Shown here: positions 10,794 to 22,798 of the stretch, piece by piece | How positions within the stretch are numbered: the first letter of the stretch is position 1 | Layout of the letters: each line of letters begins with the position of its first letter | NCBI GenBank assembly: GCA_026545765.1 | Contig: CM048840.1 | Location: 44,040,959 to 44,104,958, forward strand | DNA: 64,000 bases | Source: Plantago major | Lineage: Eukaryota > Streptophyta > Magnoliopsida > Lamiales > Plantaginaceae | Direction of reading: 5' to 3' | Notes under the pieces: generated by a model | Databases searched by the model: none | Seen by the model: only the letters and a program-made list of their open reading frames with translations | What the model was told of the DNA's origin: nothing | Program-made: the position numbers and the translations under genes

Positions 10794-11065
10794 CTCCTTC
10801 CGTCCCGCGAATATGTACCCTTATTCCTTTTATGGACGTCCCACGAATCAATTCCCATTACAAAACTAGCAAAAAAGTACACCCACTAACTCCCATTAAC
10901 TCAACTATCTTTCTTACTTTTTACATTCTTTATCATTTTATATCTTATTTCACATACTTTTTCCATTCTTTTATCATTTTTCTCCCCAACAATAAACAAT
11001 AAACAATTGGCTTTCTTAAAAACAGTGCCGAAAAGAAATGGGTACAGATTCACGGGACGGAGGAT
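10794..11065. mobile_element. Stowaway-type MITE
   Basis: Left end CTCCTTCCGTCCCGCGAATA and right end (reversed) TCCTCCGTCCCGTGAATC are inverted repeats extending to GTACCC, about 26 bp. TA flanks both sides. The CTCCNTCCGTCCC terminus, TA target and length of about 270 bp are typical of Stowaway MITEs, mobilised by Tc1/mariner transposases. The AT-rich interior does not code. Confidence 0.88.
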
Positions 11066-11270
11066 TAATATCATTTTGATCTGAATGTGAATCATTATCA
11101 AGATACTTGTTCAGTATTTGAGATATCTGGCACACGGGAAATGCCATAGATATCTGACACTTTTTCAGTGTTAGAGATATCTGGGATTGGATTTTCAGCA
11201 ATCTCATTCTCAAAAACCTCTTCATGATGAAGGTTCTCAGTAACTTGTTCAATTTCTGGAATTCTCAGGG
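11066..11270 (-). pseudogene. Scrap of S1-family copia pol (linker before RT)
   Basis: These 205 bp match 41762-41975 of S1 closely, including GATATCTGGCAC, GATATCTGACAC and the block CAGCAATCTCATTCTCA. The match starts exactly where the Stowaway element ends and stops near 11270. Only this internal piece is present, with no LTR. It is a fourth S1-family trace in the window. Confidence 0.85.
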
Positions 11271-14115
11271 CACGATTAATCTTGTGGTGAAATACTGAAA
11301 ACTGTCCTACAGTGGGTCGTGCCCATATGTGGTCGTCAATTTTTTTTATTTTTTTTTATTTTTTATACATATATAACATATTAAACATATGATAAGAGTA
11401 TTTAGAAGTTGAAATGAGTGAAATCGCACTTAAAACTATATTTTTTATTTTTAAAATCAAATGAATACAAAATCAGATTTCAGCCTTGTGAAATTGGAAT
11501 GAGAACAAGATCAACTACAAGTTTATTCATTTAAAATCAATAATAAACATTGAAGCAAGAACAAAACGGGAACGATCACCAATCGTCCCACGACCCTGGT
11601 GATGGACTGATGGTCTAACAAATTCGTTGTATGAGTACTGGAGAATGAAGGAGGTTGGATGAAGAAGTTTACGTATGTGCCTATTGTTGACATAATTAAT
11701 CTTGCAACGTCCGCTTGTTTTCTTGAAATTAGATATGGTCTAACAAATTCGTTTTATGCTTCTTGTTTATGAATGAGTATAGCTTATCAGTTTGAGGACT
11801 AACCATAGACAGCAGGCAAATAAGCTATTCCATTTGTTCATTGGCAAGTGGTCGCCTATGAAAGCCATCCACTTTGCTCGAACAATCCTGAGGAATCTTT
11901 CCGGCTCTAACGAGAGAGTTCACATTGATCAGCTTTCCAGAGAAACTCTCTGTCCTTTCTCCCCTGCAAGAAACAGTTCTTGGAGGGTGGCATCGTCTTG
12001 CAGCTATAGTTAGTATCCATTTCCCCCTTAAACAATTTTCAGAGTCAATTTGGAGATCGTCTGCAATTCAGGAAATAGTTGTTAGTTTATTACTGCTAGA
12101 TTGCCCATCCGACATGCCTGCTAGTTCTGGACATTTCGGTTTATATTTTCTCTGTATTACATCTTCATCGATCATCATGTAATTGTGTTTTGGTTCTGTC
12201 TTTTTGGTTTTCGTCCAGTAGTTGGACAGATTCTTTTAACCTTTAAAAAGAAACACTATTCTTTTGTGAAGAGAGTTTCTAAGTGTATTGTAGAAATCAA
12301 TTCTCAAGGTTGAAGAAGAGCTTGTAAACCTGTTCTCAGTCCTGGTGATAGAGAAATCGTTGGTGTTCTTCCATGGGTGGAGGAGGATTGACTATTCCGA
12401 ACCATGTTAAATCTTGTATTGTTGATTGTATGATTGTTTTAGCGTTGATCTTTCTGTTGTCCTTGTCAATTGATTGAGTAAAACCCAACATCGAAACATT
12501 TTGAAAACTCCAGAGCGTCTCAAAAATTCTGAAACGTAGATTTTTTTCACGAGTCTAAAGACCGACACATACCCGAAAACAATCGATCATTAATTCCTTA
12601 CAATCTCAGGCTTGATATTGCCCTGCCATGGAAAGGAAGCAGCAAGTCAATACTAAAAGTCAATATATTGCTAATAAAGCAGGCATGAATTAGTATAGGT
12701 GTAGAAAAGCGTTTAATTTCGTTTGTAGAAAATATAATGAATCTAATGCGTATTATTGCAGAAAAGGTAATGGACCAAAGCAAAGACAGAACATGTACGA
12801 GGAAACTCGGTTTCTGGGATGCTAATCGTGACAACAGTCCACAACCTCTCCCACTAGTTCAATTACTCCACTAAACTAATTCATTTGCTACTGAAAGAAA
12901 AATAATAAATTTATATGCATCTTTTGACAAATCAAACAAACAAAACGCTAGCTAACTCTAATTTTGGCACATATACGAGGTTGTCCAAGTTCATAAGTGT
13001 ATTAGTTATAGGAGATAAATAAATATCTATCATGAGGTAAAATATGATGGTATGTTTTAGAGTCTATTATCAATAATTTTTAATAAGTACAGGAAAATAA
13101 CTAAATAAAATCTATTCCACAGAAAATGTGTCTCAGACCCGCACAAGTAATATAGGGAGGGGGAGGGGAGATAGTTCCTTTTACGGCTTGCCATGGAAGG
13201 TGACTTAACTTTATATGTGACTTTCTAGCAGTGTGGCTCCAACGTGCAATTATTATCAATTTGAAGTGAATATTTAAATTGTCATTATCCAATACCTTAA
13301 AATATGTACTATTTTATAGATGTTTCTAATGAGTCGTTATGAATGACATGTGTCTTATCGTAATGGCGTCACGTGATAGGGTCCCGAGCCCTCGTGGGCC
13401 GGGTAGCGAGCTTCTGGTATAAGGTAATATTTTGAGATCTCTGAAGTCTTACTTGTCGGATACCAAACGCTCTAAGTAGTCTCAGATATGTCGGTCAACC
13501 ATGAAACATGTAACTGAGTCCTATAGCTTAAACCATGGCAATCTAAGTCGTGATAATTGGATAATCGGTCAAATCGATCATTATGTGATTGCTGACTGTT
13601 TCTTTTGTGACCTGAGTCCTTTGCTTTTTCAGACGTGGAAGGAAGGAGTGTAGGTGTGTTCGACTTTATCTTCAAGACTTGCCTTATTTAAACTCCTTTA
13701 TAGATATATAGTTTTTAAAGGAATTGAATAAAATAGTAAGTTGATTGTAAAAATTAAAAGTGATTATAGAAAAAGTAAGAGAGAAAATATATTAAGTTTG
13801 AAAAATATTGTTTACAAAATTAACAAATTAGATAGTCGGTTTTCAGAAAATGAAATTTTAAACTTTATAACCCCTAAAATGATAAATAGTAAACATTTAA
13901 AAATATCTAGGATTATTTCCATGACTCTAGGGGTCATGGCCTATTGTATTGAAGTACATGATGATGTATCTCACATGCATGGGATCCAATGTACTGATTC
14001 TCAGCTGATCAAATAGCAAATCTGCAAATGCATGTAGTGTTGCTTAAATATTACCTTGGAATTGCAAACTATTCCTCCCTTTTCATATTCTGGCTTTGTT
14101 TTTCCAAAAATATCA
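11271..14115. other. Unassigned AT-rich region
   Basis: I find no supported gene in this stretch. The most gene-like part is 11792-12182, where overlapping frames of 70-85 codons stay open and the G+C content is higher. I recognise no domain there on either strand. The phrase GGTCTAACAAATTCGTT is repeated at about 11611 and 11737. A G-box CACGTG sits near 13370 in a short GC-rich patch. Confidence 0.35.
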
Positions 14116-14338
14116 TGAGATACGGTCTCTAAATAACTTATATAGAGGCGGCCCGTATTATTAATAAAATCATTCATGTTATTAATTAAAAAGTCTATGT
14201 TATTAACGTAATAAGTTATGTTGTAATGTGAAACAAATATCAATGTTGAGAACATAGATTTTTTATTAATTACATCGATGATTTTCTTGACAATATAGGT
14301 CAGTTTCTAGATAAATTATCTAGAGACCGTCTCTTAGA
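14116..14338. mobile_element. Small MITE with GACGGTCTCT-type ends
   Basis: The left end reads AGATACGGTCTCTAAATAA and the right end, reversed, AGAGACGGTCTCTAGATAA. The inverted match continues to about 30 bp with few mismatches. The interior is AT-rich with repeated GTTATTAA and has no ORF. The superfamily is not determined because the target duplication is not clear. Confidence 0.6.
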
Positions 14339-15659
14339 AGACTTATTCTTCTTTTTTCTTTTTTCTTTTACTTTATTGACAAATATAACTTACTTAGTTT
14401 CTAATTTTAGTGGAACTAGAACTTGTATTCAATCATCACACCACACACTGCACACGAGCATAATCTGCTTAAGATGGGGAAAATGATTCTAAGTGAGAAC
14501 AAACTCTTAAGACTTGGCAGTGAGTTAACATAGATTCCATTTTCCAGAACCATACATTCTATAGTATTCAATTTTACTCACACTGTCACACATTTTATAT
14601 GTATGACATTAGTGAAAATCATGTATAAAGTTCTCCTTTTTAATTACACTGCGACGATGTTCTAGGAGTAATATTAAGTTTGACACATATATCAACTAGC
14701 TAATAGCCAACTCGGCAAAATGCAATGGAAATTCTGGTTAAACCACTCTCTAACTTTTTTACCACTCGAAAAATTAATCTATAACTCTCTATTATATTAT
14801 AATTGAGGCAGGTAGTCAAGGGTAAAAGATAGAGATGGTGTATAGGTGCTGGAGGAGAGAAGAGAACAAACAGAAATCAGCGTATGAGCCGCACGAGGGA
14901 GCTGGAGATCTTCCGCCCTTTCTGAAACTGTCTCGCAACATTTAAAATATAATATTACCATCCTCCATGTGATATGCCTCTTTTCCCTAAATCCTTTCTG
15001 CCAATTATTATTAATATTAATTATTATTTTGACCACTCAATCATGTTAATTATCTCAATTCACCCATTCTGTCATCATAGTAATTTTCATAAACTCCACC
15101 CTTGGTTCTCATTAATGCACCAGACTAGGGTAATTGTTTTCAAAATCAAGCCAACAGAAAAGAGTGTGTAGTATGAAGTCTTTAAAAAAAATGGAAAAAG
15201 AAAAATGTATTTTTGAAAGAACTGATAAAAGAAAAAAGAAAAAAGAAAATTGGGAACGATAGGAAATGATTGTTGGGAATGACGAGTTTGGTTGGATTTA
15301 CTGTGAGTAGAATGCTGACGTGACAGGGAGAAAGGGTTTCATAGGAGATGATTGTTAGAGATGGTTATCTTAATCATTTCAACATCTTTATAACTTCAAA
15401 TTGATATATGGATACGACTATACGAGTGTTTTTAATAGGCGTTCAAAATCTGGTCCAGATCAAAAATTGTATCAGATCGGTAGATACGATTCGGTTCATT
15501 CTAAATATTTCGAAGATCAGTTTCTGATTTAAAGAGATGGTTAAATTCTAGTTCCAGTTACCATAAATAACCGTCCATGACCGGAAAGACTGGAAAATGC
15601 ATTCATCTAGTAATTTAACAAGCCGTGAAGTCAGGTCCAAACGTTTTCATTAGCTATGC
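14339..15659. other. Unassigned AT-rich region
   Basis: There is no supported gene. A minus-strand frame at 14797-15036 is open but shows no recognisable motif. A- and T-rich simple runs occur at 14341-14370 and 15180-15250. Confidence 0.35.
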
Positions 15660-15830
15660 TTTGGGGGTGTGCATTCGGATCAATCCGATCCGAATTTCGG
15701 ATTGATCCGAAATTTCGGATCACCTTATGCTCAATCCGAAATTCGATCCGAAACTTCGGATCAATCTGAATTCGGATGGAATTTTTTCGGATTTAATCCG
15801 AAAAATCTGAAAACATTTTCAATTAATTAA
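15660..15830. repeat. CGGAT/ATCCG-rich block after a GGGGGTGTGCATTCGG end
   Basis: Within 170 bp the words CGGAT and ATCCG recur about 15 times in both orientations, forming overlapping palindromes such as ATCCGAAATTTCGGAT. The opening TTGGGGGTGTGCATTCGG resembles the terminus of non-autonomous hAT-type elements (from memory). The other end is not found, perhaps cut by the A2 insertion at 16082. Confidence 0.45.
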
Positions 15831-15969
15831 AAAAATTAAAAAATATACACAAACAACCAGCAAAATAAACTAAATAAACTAGAAACTTAAATGAACTTAT
15901 CAAAAGCCAAATTAAACATAAAAATTAAACATCTCCAAAACAAAGTTCACGAATTCAAGGTACAAGTTA

Positions 15970-16081
15970 AGAGGAAGAAGCTGGTAGAGGAAGAAGCCGG
16001 CGTAGAGGAAGAAAATCAGAGGAAGAAGACGGCTCACGCAGAGGAAGAAAATCAGAGGAAGAAGCCGGCGCAGAGGAAGAG
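15970..16081 (+). repeat. Imperfect GAGGAAGAA(G/A) tandem repeat
   Basis: Three imperfect units built on GAGGAAGAAAATCAGAGGAA plus GAAGCCGGCG fill the 110 bp just before the A2 LTR. The plus strand stays open (E/K-rich peptide) and is cut by the LTR. This may be the target gene or element of A2. Confidence 0.6.
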
Positions 16082-17485
16082 TGATGTGACAATGAAATGT
16101 GCGATATAGCATGCTTTTAGACCCTCGTTTTTTTTGCCTTAGATTCAATATTTGTATCGTTTTATGGTCAAATACCAACTTCGTGTGTACTTTGTAGGTC
16201 ATGATCGCGTTTCCAAGGAATTGGACGATTTCAGGCATGAAAACGATGTAATTGTGCGAAATCGAGAAAGTTAAGCGAATACGCCGGATTGCCTGTTGAA
16301 CGGAGTTCGAGGAGTCAAAACATGTCATGCGACCAACCAATGCGAAGATAATTAAAGATGCAACAACATTGTAGAAGACCACTTTTCGAGGAAACGAAGT
16401 TACAAAGCCCGAAATCGAAGAACGAAGAAAATATATTTGAATCTACAGAAATCGAAGATGGCAGCCCACAGGGGACCGCAGAAGGCCTCTCTGCAGTCCA
16501 CAGGGGATCGCAGTCATGGGGCTGATTTCTTCCAGGATTTTTCCTGGCCTGTCAGGCTAGAGTCCGCCTTCCTAAACCTTCCTTAATGATCAATGGCGGT
16601 CATAGCCCAGATTTTCAAGTATAAATAAGACCTCAGGGGTCACATAATTCTACACCGCTCACCCAGCAAGCTCTCGAAAGAGAGGACCAGTCCTCGGGGA
16701 AGTGAAACCCCAAAATCGCTGGCCGTCAAGTACCCAGAAGGAGGAAACCCTATAAGCAGCACGAAGACATCAGAGACTAAGCTTCTTCTTCTTCTTCTTT
16801 TTCTTTCTGATTTCGATTCCTGTCTAGTATTACTATGAGTAGCTAACTTTATTTTGTAAAGGCGAACCGCCGTAACTCTGCTTTTGCTACTTCTTTATAT
16901 ACCGTGATATATTAATGAATTAGTTTTAAAACGTAATTTCATACTTGTTCTTTATTCGTCTGACTCTTTACGTGGAAAATCCTTACTAACTACGACTTGG
17001 TAATGGATTATACATTATTCTGTGTGATTTGTCTGAAAACGTAACGAGATAATGTGTTGAGTGACAAAACACATTGTTGTTATAAGTGAAGGTGTCTGGA
17101 TTAACTACGACTTGATCATTTTGGCATGTTTCTTTGCTGCCTATTGACGGCTAGTACGTTGTTTGATTCTAAGTAGTTGGGAGTAGCATAGTAGAGGGAG
17201 GTCAGGGGTCCTTTACACTTTTACATCATCGAATACATCAAGTTAATTAGGGGTTTACTGCGATCTAATCATCTGTTCTACAATCATCTATTTACTTTTT
17301 GCATACAATTTACATACGATATTTGCTTGTTCCTATGCTAAGTGTCCGTGGAGAACGACATCCCGAGTCAGCTTTTCGCTATAAACTGTGGATTTGAAGA
17401 CTTCCAACATAAATAAATTTAATATTTGATTGTACTTAGGGATTATAGGTTCTACAACGAAATCAAAATCTCTGAGTGCACATCA
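16082..17485 (+). repeat. A2 5' LTR, 1404 bp
   Basis: It runs from TGATGTGACAATG to GTGCACATCA. It has a TATAAATAAG box at 16620 and the same promoter-proximal GC-rich variable segment (16455-16530), here built on CCACAGGGGA(C/T)CGCAG repeated twice. Confidence 0.9.
16620..16627 (+). promoter_or_regulatory. A2 LTR TATA box
   Basis: TATAAATA followed by AGACCTCAGGGG is at the equivalent position to the A1 box at 6233. Confidence 0.6.
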
Positions 17486-17490
17486 AAATT

Positions 17491-17508
17491 TGGCGCCGCT
17501 GCAGGGGA
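17491..17508 (+). promoter_or_regulatory. A2 primer binding site
   Basis: TGGCGCCGCTGCAGGGGA, tRNA-Asp type, has one difference from the A1 core (GCAGGGGA for GCCGGGGA). Confidence 0.8.
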
Positions 17509-17882
17509 CACTTGACCGCTCAAGAATGTTTCGATCGTCCGAGATAAGTCGAAATCTTTCTTTCGCTTTTTTAATTTACGCATTGTCTTTTAATTCGTAT
17601 AGCATAAACTCAAAAAAAATATATGTATATCCTATGGGAATCGATTTCCCCAGCAAAAACCAAAAATATTTTCTTTTCCGTATTAGTTTGTTTTCTTATT
17701 AAGAAATCCAAAAATACGTAATTTTATATTTCTGTTTATTATCTTTTTAGTATTATCTATCCATATCTGCAAAGGTTTGTTTGTTAGTATTTATGCAAGG
17801 CAGGAGAAGCGCGAGAACTCCAGTAGTACCATTTAAAGACAACATAGATAAGCTTGAAAGGTGGAAATTGCCTACTACCATC

Positions 17883-19090
17883 ATGGAGTCATCTAGCAAC
17901 ATGAGTGGAGACGGAAACAGAAACGACAATCCCAACTTCTGAACTTGAGCAACTGCTTAAGATTCGACTTGAGATTCAAGCTGAGAGAGAAGAACTGGAA
18001 CAGGAAAGGCTAAGGATTGCCGAGGAAAGATTAAGGTTAGATGAGATCCGAAGAAGGGATAACTACGCAAGGGTAGAACTGGTGGACGAAGACGATAAAC
18101 CCATGCACGACTATGTTGTGCTAAGGCTTACACCACATGCCTCAAGCATCTATCTGGAGAGGATAGGGAGAGAATATGATCTGAAAGGAACTCATCTGAA
18201 CCAACTACCACACTTCTAAGGGAACCCAACTGAGGATCCGATGCACTTTATGAGGGAATTATACGCAATAGTTGGAGGTATACCATTGAACGGGCTCACG
18301 GAATGTCAACTTAGAAGAAGGGTTTTCCCTAGCTGCCTTAAGAACAAGGCAAAGAACGAGCTTATCTCACTACAGCCAGGCAGCTTGATTACATGGGATG
18401 AGATTTTCAACAAGTTTATGCTCAGATACATCCGACCTGAAGAGCCAGATCCAAAACTTCAACCAATTTGACAGAGAAACCTTTCACGAAGCGTGGGAAA
18501 GATATAAGGATCTACTTGACAGATGCCCAATGCACTCTTACGCACTGTTTGACAAAGTCAACAACTATCAGCCAAGCACTCATTGATGGAGCATGTCAAG
18601 GAAACCTGCTAGACGTACCCCCAAGAAGGATTTGGGAAGTGTGCGAGAACCTTAGTGAGAACTCTATACAGAAAGGATGAGGAAGAAGGGTGGCTACTAA
18701 GGAGGTCAGGGCAATCGAAGAAACCCCTTGGAAACAGATTAACAGGAGAATTGAAGCCATAGAGATAAGGATGGGAAGGAAGCATGCTATGAATGAAGAA
18801 CTGGAGGAACCGACACAACTGGAAGAGGCACACTACGTGCAAGAATCGAGGAAATGGAGACCGAGAAACCAACCGGTAAACAACTTTATCCCCCAACACC
18901 CTCTCTTATCATACCGTACCGGACCTAACTTGAACCCACCTGAAATACCACCTAGACCACCCACTGTGGCACCTGTTCCCACACCACCACCGAAGCCGTC
19001 GCAAAACCTGCCCAAACCATCCTCCATGGAAGAAAAGATAGATACTATAATGAAGGAGATGGGAGATATCGGGAAATTTTTGAAGTAGCA
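17883..19090 (+). pseudogene. gag: A2 gag, broken
   Basis: The ATG at 17883 begins MESSSNMSGDGN. A deletion of about 14 bp near 17932 shifts the frame before the coiled coil (17950-18060). The capsid core is spread over shifted frames: ASSIYLERIGREYDLKGTHL (18140-18205), the MRELYAIVGGIPLNG block (18250-18300) and DLKSQIQN.NQFD with CPMHSYALFDKVNN (18430-18570). The C-terminal part (18690-19088) has a run VQESRKWRPRNQPVN and a proline-rich linker rich in PPRPPT and PTPPPK. A stop at 18678 is shared in position with A1. Capsid homology is clear, but no intact product can be made. Confidence 0.83.
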
Positions 19091-19163
19091 GGGTGATTTT
19101 ACCACGAGGACCAATTTATTTATCGCCAAGGCTGAGGATAACTTCAGAAGAACCGACAACACC

Positions 19164-20242
19164 TTGAGAGGAATGGAACTGAAGATTGGTCAAATCGCCA
19201 AGGAAGTAGGGGAACTGCAACAGAACAAAGACAAGCTGCCGGGTCACACCGAGAAAGCCATAATGATCGTTGAAGATGCCAAGGTAACAGGAATCGGAGG
19301 AGAAAACCGTACTGAATCTGAACGAAGAAACACAGAAGGGATGCAAGGTAAAAGCCTCAAACATTCTCCTACAGCATTCGGGTGTGAAATAGACTCTCTT
19401 GCCAAAGAAGAAAGGGTCAAACCAGTCTTACCAATGAAACCCAACCCCGGAGCTTTCAACATAAATGTTGTCATCAAAGGAAAAATAGCCATAGGAACCC
19501 TGGACCTAGGAGCCAACATTAATATGGTGCCACTCGCCATCTACAAGAAACTTAACTTAGCAAGAATGGTGGAAGCAAGAACCGGCATACTAGTTGCCGA
19601 TGGCTCTACTACAACTGCATGTGGCAAGATACATAATGTGATTACTAAGCTGGAAGGGCTCGATATTCTTGTGGATTATCTCATCGTGAACTGTGAAGAC
19701 CTGGACAATGATACCATGCTTCTGGGAAGATCGTTTATAGCCACCACCAACACCATTATCAATGTGGCAAGAAGGGAGATTTCGATGAATATATCGAATC
19801 ACCGGAATGGGGATTCCGAGCGAGACTTTGGAGGAACCAAAGGCAGCAAGGATCGATTTTGCCACAGGAGACTGGTGGATGGACACTGGAGAAGAATTGG
19901 TGGTTCCTTTTGAAGATTTGCTAGCACCGATGAATCTGTTCAAGACATACTGGGAGACAGGAGAAGAATCAAATGAAAATACTCTTCCATCGATCCCGAC
20001 GAATGCTTTGGGTCGGAGGACGATAACTGGAAATGCGGATCTGCCGAGAGTGACGGTGAATGGATAGTCCAAAGGAAACCAATGACTACTTAGAGTTCAC
20101 TTTTCATATCAACGAGGATCCGGAGCTAGATGAGATCGAGGAAGAAGAAATGAAACGTTGGATGGAATACTCGAGCTACGCAACAAAGGAATGGATGGAC
20201 CAGTGCTTCAACTGGATTGAGGGTCTAACCCTCGACAAATAA
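19164..20242 (+). pseudogene. A2 aspartic protease with acidic tail
   Basis: An open stretch of about 250 codons begins with the gag end MRGMELKIGQIAKEVGEL, a coiled coil. The retroviral-type protease fold follows: GTLDLGANINMVPLAIYKKL with the DLGA active site (19502-19560), the flap region LVADGSTTTACGK, and LLGRSFIATTNTIINV. DLGA in place of the common DTGA/DSGA is usual for Athila-type proteases. A frameshift near 19810 moves the tail (DWWMDTGEELVVPFEDLL) into another frame. The tail goes on to 20242 without any RT motif. The protease core itself looks intact. Confidence 0.8.
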
Positions 20243-20270
20243 GCCATCATGAAAACAGGGGTCGAGCTTA

Positions 20271-20468
20271 AAGAAAGTACAAAATAAATAACCACACATA
20301 TTACAAATTGACAAGTTACATAGACTTTTAAAACAAATAATACACTTTCAAAACCAACTTCACTATCAAACAAAAATAATTCTAATATACTTTGATACAA
20401 ATAAAGTAACACTATTAAATCATGCAAAGACAAAAAGTACTAAGGTACGTTAAAATCTAGGGTGTCAC
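20271..20468 (-). repeat. Possible LTR start fragment (TGTGACACCC type)
   Basis: On the minus strand the sequence from 20468 downward starts TGTGACACCCTAG, like the LTR start of Tekay/Del-type gypsy elements (from memory). About 200 AT-rich bp follow, up to the A2 break. It contains no gene. It may explain the truncation of both A2 and S3, but I cannot confirm this. Confidence 0.3.
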
Positions 20469-20469
20469 A

Positions 20470-21240
20470 ACACCCATACAAGTTTCTAATACTAGCATGC
20501 AATGTTCTGAAAGTATCAAAAGTTTCTGATTTCTCTTTGAGAAATTTAATCCAAGTGTACCTGGAGAAATCATCAACAATCACATAGGCATACATTTTTC
20601 CTCCAAGGCTACTAACCTCAATTGGAACCATTAGATCCATATGGTGTAGCTGAAAACACCTGTTCGTACCTATATATGAGGGGACAGGGACAGGTGTATG
20701 GGATACCCTGGTTTGTTTTCCTTTCAAACAATCTCCATAAACAATGTTACCAAGATTGGTCATTTTGGGAATCCCCAATGCTGCCTCGCACTTTACCAGC
20801 TTATCAAGATTCCTATAGTTCATATGACCAAGTTTTTTGTGCCAAATAATTGACTCATCAACTTTTACATGATTACAGACAACATGATCATTAAACTGAT
20901 AACAGTTATCATTTGATCTAATGTATGTCATTACACAACAATTGGATCTATCAAAGACTTCACAGGATTTATTATCAAAGCAACCTTTTAAATCATCATC
21001 ACATAGTTGACAGATGCTAATTAAATTAGCTTCGAAGCCATCTACTAATAGTACATCTTTAAGTCTTGGAAATCCTTCTACATTCAACACACCTTTACCA
21101 ATTATCCTGCTTTTACTTTCCCCACCATAAGTGACAGTTCCTTTGGTGAGTTGAATTATGTCTTTTAAGTTGGTCTTAGTACCTGTCATATGACGGGAAC
21201 ACCCACTATCAAAGTACCATGTACTTGCAGGATTAGACTT
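20470..21240 (-). pseudogene. pol: S3 protease and N-terminal integrase, truncated
   Basis: The copia protease active site WYFDSGCSRHMTG is intact at about 21190-21220 (DSG at 21202-21210). Downstream come VTYGG and the zinc-binding integrase region (gag_pre-integrs) WHKKLGHMNYRNLDKLVKC with YGDCLKGKQT, where the expected CGDC is YGDC, so one zinc ligand is lost. The catalytic core starts with VIVDDFSRYTWIKFLKEKS (first catalytic D) and then ends. RT and RNase H are absent. Confidence 0.8.
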
Positions 21241-21285
21241 TACAGCATAAAATACAACATTACAAACATTATTAGTCTTGGGTAT

Positions 21286-22748
21286 CTAGACACCTTTCAG
21301 TCTGTTTCTACCTTTCTGAGTGGTAGTGTTTTTACACAGTGTTTTGACAACACCAGAATCAAAGGTTTGAGCATTATTAGAATTCTCTGAAGTTGTCATC
21401 ACACTGGAAACACTACTACTAGTACTAGAATTCTTTGAAGTTGTCATCAGCACTAGACTTGTTGCAATCAAAAGACATGACAATAGAGGAGTCTTTCAAA
21501 GATTGAAACTTGGTAGAATTAGTTTTCTCTATTATAAAGTTGGTTTTGGGTTCTTTCAAGGATTTTTGATATTTAAAACAAAAAGGTTTGATGTTACTAG
21601 GTTTAGAACATAACTCATAGACATAAACCTTTTTCCTACTTTGGACAGACAATCCTTTTTCTTTCACAAACACAGGAGTTGGATAATCACTAGGAGTCTC
21701 ATTGGTAGAAGTGGACAGGTCTTATACTAGTTTTTGAAAAACAAGACCAGTGGTTTCTTCATTACCTAGACCTAGCATTTCATCAAGTTTGAAAGTTCCT
21801 GCATTTATTTTGGCAAAAGTATGCTCATGAAGTTCCAGTTTGACGGTTACCTTTTCCAGATCAACTTCATTCCTTGTTAGACTTGCTTCTAGTCTCACGA
21901 CCGTGTCTTCGAGAGACCAGACTGTGTCCTTGATGGACTCTGTTTCTATGAGCAATGCTTTCTCATTTTTAGCTATTTTTCTCCATTCTTTCCGCACATT
22001 CTCATAGATACTCTTGAGTTCTTCAATGAATTGCTCTTGACTCAGGTCATTCTCAAGAGAGTAGTCCGCTTCAAGGCCTACTGAGCCACACATGCAGTGG
22101 GGATCAGATAGATCACAGCACACCATGGTTTCTGGTGTGATACAGAGGTTATGGGTATACAAAGGTTCCTCAGAATCATCAAAGAATGTATCGGGGTTAC
22201 ATTCACTGCACTCAACCTGGTGGTCATCACTAACACATGCAGTGGGGATCAGATAGATCACAGCACACCATGGTTTCTGGTGTGATACAGAGGTTATGGG
22301 TATACAAAGGTTCCTCAGAATCATCAAAGAATGTATCGGGGTTACATTCACTGCACTCAACCTGGTGGTCGTCACTAACACCTGCAAAGAAATTATCCTG
22401 CATAGAAGAGTTATCTTCAGTGTTAGACAAACACTGAGTAGTATCATGATTCCCATCACTCCAGTCGACTTGGGAGTGTAGTGCAGTTGTGCGAAACTCT
22501 TCTTCCAATAATATCCCATCTTCATCTGAACCTACCTCATCATTATTCAAACAAATCCAATAAGAATCGCTCTTCTTCCGAAGAGTGTTAGCACATTCTT
22601 AAGAATAATGACCATAACCTTCAAGAGCACATCTCAAAACCCGAATATCAATAGATTTATAATGCTAGTGGACACAAAATTTCCAAAGAGCATAGTTAGA
22701 GCCATCCAATAAGGGTAACCTATTGACATTAGGATTACCATAATCCAT
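21286..22748 (-). pseudogene. gag: S3 gag, internally deleted and frameshifted
   Basis: The ATG at 22748 begins MDYGNPNVNRLPLLDGSNY, the usual SIRE gag start. After about 45 codons the frame jumps from RCALEGY to GHYS and ECANTLRKK, the second half of a CCHC knuckle, so most of the capsid is deleted at a shared GAAGGTTATGG-like word. The rest is acidic (DSEEPLYTHNLC region) and coiled coil (KEWRKIAKNEKALLIETES). A second knuckle near 21590 has lost its first Cys and its His. A 146-bp tandem duplication shifts the frame. Confidence 0.72.
22088..22379 (-). repeat. 146-bp tandem duplication in S3 gag
   Basis: Units 22088-22233 and 22234-22379 are almost identical (one difference, GTCATCAC/GTCGTCAC). 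Since 146 is not a multiple of three, the duplication shifts the reading frame and arose late in the life of this copy. Confidence 0.9.
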
Positions 22749-22783
22749 GATACCAAATCCAAACACCTATGAGTTAGGTGCTT

Positions 22784-22796
22784 GGCCCTGATGCCA
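22784..22796 (-). promoter_or_regulatory. S3 primer binding site (initiator tRNA-Met type)
   Basis: On the minus strand TGGCATCAGGGCC lies 2 bp after the LTR end. S2 has TGGCATCAGAGCC and S1 has TGGTATCAGAGC. Confidence 0.75.
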
Positions 22797-22798
22797 AA

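Larger units (their letters stand above)
16082..20270 (+). mobile_element. A2: Athila-type element, 5' half only
   Basis: The order is 5' LTR, primer site, gag, protease and acidic tail, then an abrupt end after GGGGTCGAGCTT at 20270, where A1 and A3 continue. The five bases before the LTR are AAGAG (16077-16081). The post-pol ORF and 3' LTR are missing, so no duplication can be confirmed. This copy has the best-preserved protease of the three. As in A3, no RT or integrase lies between protease and tail. Confidence 0.87.

Noticed and set aside
11792..12182. Possible host gene exon
   Set aside because: Two overlapping frames are open but I recognise no domain, and there is no clear splice or start context. 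Kept only as unassigned.
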